A DNA stretch of 54,851 nucleotides from Arthrobacter sp. AL12. GTDB taxonomy: Bacteria; Actinomycetota; Actinomycetes; Actinomycetales; Micrococcaceae. The stretch lies in the NCBI RefSeq assembly GCF_029960645.1, contig NZ_JASBQY010000021.1, forward strand, positions 1-54,851, given 5' to 3'. This document shows positions 49,248 to 54,851 of the stretch, piece by piece. The translations under genes were made by a program, and so were the position numbers. Position 1 is the first letter of the stretch, and every line of letters starts with the position of its first letter. Below the pieces are notes generated by a model. It was given only the letters and a program-made list of their open reading frames with translations. It was not told the origin of the DNA and did not search any database.

Positions 49248-49275
49248 CGGTGTCTTTCAGTTCAGTTCAAACGGC

Positions 49276-51017
<1,742 letters not shown>

Positions 51018-51021
<4 letters not shown>

Positions 51022-52010
51022 CGCTTGCGCGCTTTGGGATCGAGGGCATCACGCAAGGCATCGCCCAGCATGATGAAGCTCAGGACGGTAATGGACAGCG
51101 CGATTGCCGGGTAGAGCAACGGCATCGGGTTCGACCGGAGCGAGGCCTGCGCTGCCTGGATGTCATTGCCCCACGACATCACGCTCGGCGGCAGGCCGAT
51201 GCCGAGGAAGGACAGCGTGGATTCGGCCACGATGAACGTGCCAAGCGAGATGGTGGCGACGACGATGATCGGAGCCAGCGAGTTCGGCATGACGTGGCGC
51301 ATGAGGGCGCCAAACTTGGAGACACCCAGCGACCGGGCGGCGGTGACGAAGTCGGCATTGCGGACCTCGATCACAGCGCCGCGGGTGATGCGGGCGATCT
51401 GCGGCCAGCCGAAGGTGACGAGTATCACCACCAAGGTCCAGACCGTCCGGTTGGTGCGGAACATCGGCAGCTGCATCAGCACAATGGCCCCAAGAATCAG
51501 CGGCAGCGCAAAGAAGATGTCGTTGATGCGCGCCAGGATGGCGTCCACCCAGCCGCCGTAGTAACCAGCCACGGCACCCATGACGCCGCCGATCAGGAGC
51601 ACGCCGAGGGTGGTGAAAAGGCCCACCGTCACCGATGAGCGCGTCCCGAAGATAACACGAGCATAGACGTCGCAGCCCTGCTGGGTGAAGCCCAGCGGAT
51701 GCCCGTCGGCGGGTCCCGCGTCCGAGTTCGCCAGCTGGCAGGCCTCGGAAGAGGGATCGATTCCGGAGAACAGCCCCGGGAACAGCGACACTGCCGCCAC
51801 AGCGAGGATCAGGACAGCCGATATCAGGAACAGCGGCTGTTTGCGCAGATTCCTCCACGCCTCGCCCCAAAGACTCAGGGGCGCTTTATCCTCCTTGACG
51901 CGGTCGGTCGCCTGGAGGGGCGTCTCGGCGAGATCTGCAACGAAATGCTCATTGTGGCGCTCCGCAATAGCGGCGGCACTGTGCTTTGAGTCGTTCACAT
52001 CAGGAGTCAT
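51018..52010 (-). CDS. dipeptide/oligopeptide ABC transporter permease DppC type
   Basis: Membrane permease of 330 residues. A charged N-terminal segment precedes the first helix (FLISAVLILAVAAVSLFPGL); the OppC N domain and five further helices follow, with the EAA loop VIEVRNADFVTAARSLGVSK. I chose the ATG at 52010 because it overlaps the end of dppB by 11 bases; an upstream start would lie deep inside dppB. Confidence 0.92.
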
Positions 52011-52929
52011 AGCGGATCCTCGGGTCAAGCCAGGCGTAAAGCAGGTCAACGAGCAGGTTGGAAAGGCAGTAGATCAGCACCAGGACGGTAACGATCGAGA
52101 CCACCGTCGGGCCTTCCCCTGACAGGACGGCCCGGTAGAGACGGTTGCCGACCCCCGGAATGTTGAAAATTCCTTCGGTGACGATCGCGCCGCCCATCAG
52201 GGCGCCGAGATCCGCGCCGAGGAACGTGATGACGGGGATCAGGGAGTTGCGCAGTATGTGCACGCGGACGACTTTGAAACGGGACAAGCCCTTGGCCGAT
52301 GCGGTACGCACGTAGTCGGCGCTCATGTTCTCGAGCACGCTGGTCCGGGTCAGCCGCAGGACATAGGCGAAGGAGCCCAGGCCCAGGACGATGGCCGGCA
52401 GGATCAGGTCCTGGACGGTCGCGGCCGAGCTGACCGTGGGTTTGGCCCAAGCCAGCTGGACGCCGATGAAGTACTGCAGCAGGAAGCCGAGCACGAAGAT
52501 CGGGATGCCGATGACAATCAGCGACGCCACGAGGACCGTAGCGTCGAACAGTTTGCCCTTGCGCAGGCCTGCGATCAGGCCAAAAAGGATGCCGAAGAAG
52601 GCCTCAAAGATCAGTGCCATGATTGCGAGCCGCGCGGTAACGGGGAAGACCTCGCCGAGCACTGCGGCGATCGGGCGGCCCGAGAAGTCCTGGCCGAGGT
52701 CAAAGGTGAAGATGCTCTTCAGGTAGAGCAGGTACTGGACCCAGAACGGCTGGTCCAAGTGGTACTGGACCCGGAGTTGGGCGGCCACGGCTTCGTTTAC
52801 CGGCTTGTCGCCGAACAGCGCCACGATGGGGTCGCCGGGGAGGCTGAAGACCAGGAAGTAGACGAGCAGGGTTGCGCCCAGGAATACGGGAATCAGCTGG
52901 AGGAACCGCTTAAGGATGTAGGTCGTCAT
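52000..52929 (-). CDS. dipeptide/oligopeptide ABC transporter permease DppB type
   Basis: Membrane permease of 309 residues beginning TYILKRFLQLIPVFLGAT, the standard DppB start, with SLPGDPIVALFG and the EAA loop VLENMSADYVRTASAKGLSR. About six helices. The ATG at 52929 is preferred; an open frame upstream adds 34 atypical residues. It is 218 bases behind the binding-protein gene. Confidence 0.92.
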   Translation of the reverse strand: MTTYILKRFLQLIPVFLGATLLVYFLVFSLPGDPIVALFGDKPVNEAVAAQLRVQYHLDQPFWVQYLLYLKSIFTFDLGQDFSGRPIAAVLGEVFPVTARLAIMALIFEAFFGILFGLIAGLRKGKLFDATVLVASLIVIGIPIFVLGFLLQYFIGVQLAWAKPTVSSAATVQDLILPAIVLGLGSFAYVLRLTRTSVLENMSADYVRTASAKGLSRFKVVRVHILRNSLIPVITFLGADLGALMGGAIVTEGIFNIPGVGNRLYRAVLSGEGPTVVSIVTVLVLIYCLSNLLVDLLYAWLDPRIRYDS

Positions 52930-53147
52930 GGGCGGACTACACCCCCGGAAGCAGCCATCCTGTCCAGGGATGCGGTGGAGTTGTTCATCAAAGAACCTTT
53001 TCACTATTGTTGCGGGCCGACGCCGGTTCACTCACGGCAGGCGGCCGACGAAAAGTTCGCCCGAAGAGCCGGGCCGTCAAGAAATGCAGGGAAGGCACAA
53101 CGACGGCGGAGGCCCCAGTCTGGGCAGCCCCCGCCGTCGTGATGCAG
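52930..53147 (-). promoter_or_regulatory. gap between binding protein and dppB with a hairpin
   Basis: 218 bases without a gene. The hairpin with arms 53100-53109 and 53131-53140 (ACGACGGCGG) has a loop that can pair further (GCCCAGACTGGGG-like). On the minus strand it comes just after the stop of the binding-protein gene and may attenuate transcription so that more binding protein than permease is made. Confidence 0.65.
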
Positions 53148-54788
53148 TTACTTGCCGGTTACGTTGTAGTACAGCGGGACGCCGTCCCAGCCGTAGTCAA
53201 CGTTGCTGACCTTGTCGCTCCAGCCGCCCTGGGCAACCTGGTACCACAGGGGGATGGCCGGCAGGTCCTGGAGAAGAATCTCCTGGGCCTTGTTCATGGC
53301 CTTGTTGCCATCAGCCACGGTCGAGGCGTTCAGGCCGTCGGAGACCGCCTTGTCGAACTCCGGGTTCGCGTAATTGGCGTCGTTGGAGCCGGCACCGGTC
53401 TTGTAGATCGGGCCGAGGAAGTTGTATAGCGACGGGTAGTCTGCCTGCCAGCCGGCGCGGATGGAGCCGGTCAGTGTCTTGGCGGTCGCGTCGTTGCGGG
53501 CTTCCTTGAAGGTTGCGTAGGGCTTGCCCTCAACCTTGATGCCAAGCGTGTTCTTGAGCTGGTTCACTACAGCTTCGACCCATGCCTTGTGTCCGCCCTT
53601 GTCGGCGTTGTAAGCAATGGTGAACGTCGCGTTGGAGTCCCACTTCTGGATGGCGTCGGCCTTGGACCAGGCTTCCTTTGCCTTGGTAGCGTCGAACTTC
53701 AGGTTCTCGGATCCGGGGATCGAGTCGCTGTAGCCGTCGAGTACGGGGGCCGTGAAGTCCTTGGCGGGCTGGCGGGCGCCGCTGAAGATGACCTTGGTGA
53801 TCTCGTCGCGGTTGATCGCCATGGAGATGGCCTGGCGGCGCAGCTTGCCGGCCTCACCGCTCCATTCCGGCAGGTACTCCGGGATGGCGATGGTCTGGTT
53901 GCCCGCGTACGGCTTGTTGATAGTGCGTTCGCCGAGGTCGGTCTTGAAGTTCTTCAGTGCGCTCGTGGGGATGGTCTGCAGGATGTCCAGGTTGTTGGCC
54001 AGCAGGTCCTGATATGCGGCGTCGTCGTTCTGGAAGATCTTGAACGTCACGCCGGCGTTCTTGGCTTTGCGGGGACCGTTGTAGTCCGGGTTCGGGACAA
54101 GCTGGATCTGCACGTTGTGCTGCCAGCCGCCGTCGGCAAGCTTGTAGGGGCCATTGCCGACCGGCTTCTCGCCGAAGCCCTTCGGATCCGCGAGTGCGCC
54201 GGAGGGAACCGGCACGAAAGCGGTGTAGCCCAGGCGCAGCGGCCAGTCCGACTCAGGCTGTTTCAGTTCGACAGTGAACGTCTGGTCGTCAACGACCTTC
54301 AGGCCGGACATGGTGGTGACGGTGGAGCCTTCTGCGCTGGCCTCGTCGTAGCCCAGGATGCTTTCGAAGAATCCGCCGCTGAGCTGCGCGTTCTTGGCCG
54401 CTGCACCGAAGTTCCAGGAATCCACGAAGGACTTGGCCGTGATGGCCTCCCCGTTGGTGAACTTCTGGTCCTTCTTGACCTTGATGGTGAAGTTCTGGCC
54501 ATCCTTGCCTTCAATGGAGTCGGCCAGTTCGTTGACGGGCTTGCCGCTGGGGTCGTAGCTGACGAGGCCCGCGAAGATCATGTCGATGACCTTGCCGCCG
54601 CCGACCTCGTTGGTGTCGGCCGGCATCAGCGGGCGCTGGGGCTCGGAGCCGTCGGCAAGGATGATTTTGCTGGTGTCGCCACCCGTGGTGCCGCTGCCGG
54701 CGGCGTTACCGCCGGCGCCGCATCCGGTCAGGGCGAGAGCGGCGATGGCCACCATGCCCAGTGCTTTGGAAGTGCGCGAAAAACGCAT
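53148..54788 (-). CDS. dipeptide/oligopeptide-binding lipoprotein (SBP family 5)
   Basis: Solute-binding protein of 546 residues, anchored outside the membrane. The signal has lipobox LTGC with lipidated Cys23. Family-5 features are ADTNEVGGGKVIDMIFAGLV, the typical GEAITAKSFVDSWNFG, KPVGNGPYKL and YQDLLANNLDILQTIP. It has AGGAGGCGGA directly before the ATG at 54788. First gene of the binding protein-dppB-dppC-dppDF operon. In mycobacteria the gene next to typA encodes the related LpqW, so this position is conserved. Confidence 0.93.
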   Translation of the reverse strand: MRFSRTSKALGMVAIAALALTGCGAGGNAAGSGTTGGDTSKIILADGSEPQRPLMPADTNEVGGGKVIDMIFAGLVSYDPSGKPVNELADSIEGKDGQNFTIKVKKDQKFTNGEAITAKSFVDSWNFGAAAKNAQLSGGFFESILGYDEASAEGSTVTTMSGLKVVDDQTFTVELKQPESDWPLRLGYTAFVPVPSGALADPKGFGEKPVGNGPYKLADGGWQHNVQIQLVPNPDYNGPRKAKNAGVTFKIFQNDDAAYQDLLANNLDILQTIPTSALKNFKTDLGERTINKPYAGNQTIAIPEYLPEWSGEAGKLRRQAISMAINRDEITKVIFSGARQPAKDFTAPVLDGYSDSIPGSENLKFDATKAKEAWSKADAIQKWDSNATFTIAYNADKGGHKAWVEAVVNQLKNTLGIKVEGKPYATFKEARNDATAKTLTGSIRAGWQADYPSLYNFLGPIYKTGAGSNDANYANPEFDKAVSDGLNASTVADGNKAMNKAQEILLQDLPAIPLWYQVAQGGWSDKVSNVDYGWDGVPLYYNVTGK

Positions 54789-54851
54789 TCCGCCTCCTAA
54801 CCCCGATTTTTCATGATGCTCGTTGATGGCCGCTGATTTGTGGCCGCGGCT
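54789..54851. other. start of the leader/promoter region of the peptide transporter operon
   Basis: Only 63 bases remain to the window edge. They contain the AGGAGG ribosome site of the binding protein; the promoter is probably outside the window. Confidence 0.5.

Overview
The window is chromosomal DNA of a high-GC Gram-positive bacterium, most likely Arthrobacter, Pseudarthrobacter or a close relative in Micrococcaceae. The evidence is GC-rich third codon positions, many GTG starts, a MoeZ/TetR/DUF3107 block, a SigE-RseA-TatB-Mrp block, a gluABCD glutamate transporter and succinylase-type lysine genes (dapC, dapD, dapE). Many genes carry a TANNNT -10 box only 5-7 bases before the start codon and no Shine-Dalgarno, the signature of leaderless transcription. 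I see no tRNA, rRNA, prophage, insertion sequence or CRISPR array.

Region 1 (1-6280) is accessory and decaying. It holds a deleted and frameshifted SAM methyltransferase, one intact GNAT acetyltransferase, and a small redox/efflux locus: an XRE-MmyB regulator facing SDR, MFS transporter, cyclophilin-like lipoprotein, zinc alcohol dehydrogenase, carboxymuconolactone-decarboxylase-like protein and cupin. Nearly every member of that locus is truncated, internally deleted or frameshifted; only the CMD-like gene looks whole.

Region 2 (6285-21207) is conserved housekeeping. It contains moeZ, a TetR regulator, DUF3107, a pterin dehydratase-VOC fusion, the thiamine genes thiO-thiS-thiG behind a TPP riboswitch with divergent thiE, a ferritin-like protein, an RNase II-type exonuclease, a DEAD-box helicase followed by an orphan DNA methyltransferase, a PHP phosphoesterase and an Xaa-Pro aminopeptidase.

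Region 3 (21208-29200) covers envelope stress and magnesium-related genes: GSP17M-like protein, MgtE-N/CBS protein, DUF1003 protein, Mrp, TatB, anti-sigma factor RseA, SigE, an O-methyltransferase and DUF3117. Region 4 (29431-43767) holds a PIG-V-like glycosyltransferase, DivIVA-like and LOG proteins, gluABCD, dapE/dapD, a lytic-transglycosylase-like protein, a TetR regulator, gltA, dapC and fdxA. Region 5 (43935-54851) holds a small SH3-like protein, an AbiEi/DUF559 nuclease-like gene bracketed by arrays of short palindromes (the most unusual element here), typA, a GDSL lipoprotein and a dipeptide ABC transporter operon. From memory, the gene order of regions 3-5 resembles the Mycobacterium tuberculosis stretch from typA through fdxC, dapC, dapD/dapE and sigE to mrp. 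On that view gluABCD and the DUF559 islet are insertions into an old actinobacterial backbone.

A genome-wide oddity is the number of short tandem repeats. Some lie between genes (14, 16, 17 and 35 bp units) and others in frame within coding tails (ThiO, RNB, DEAD-box, DUF1003, LOG).
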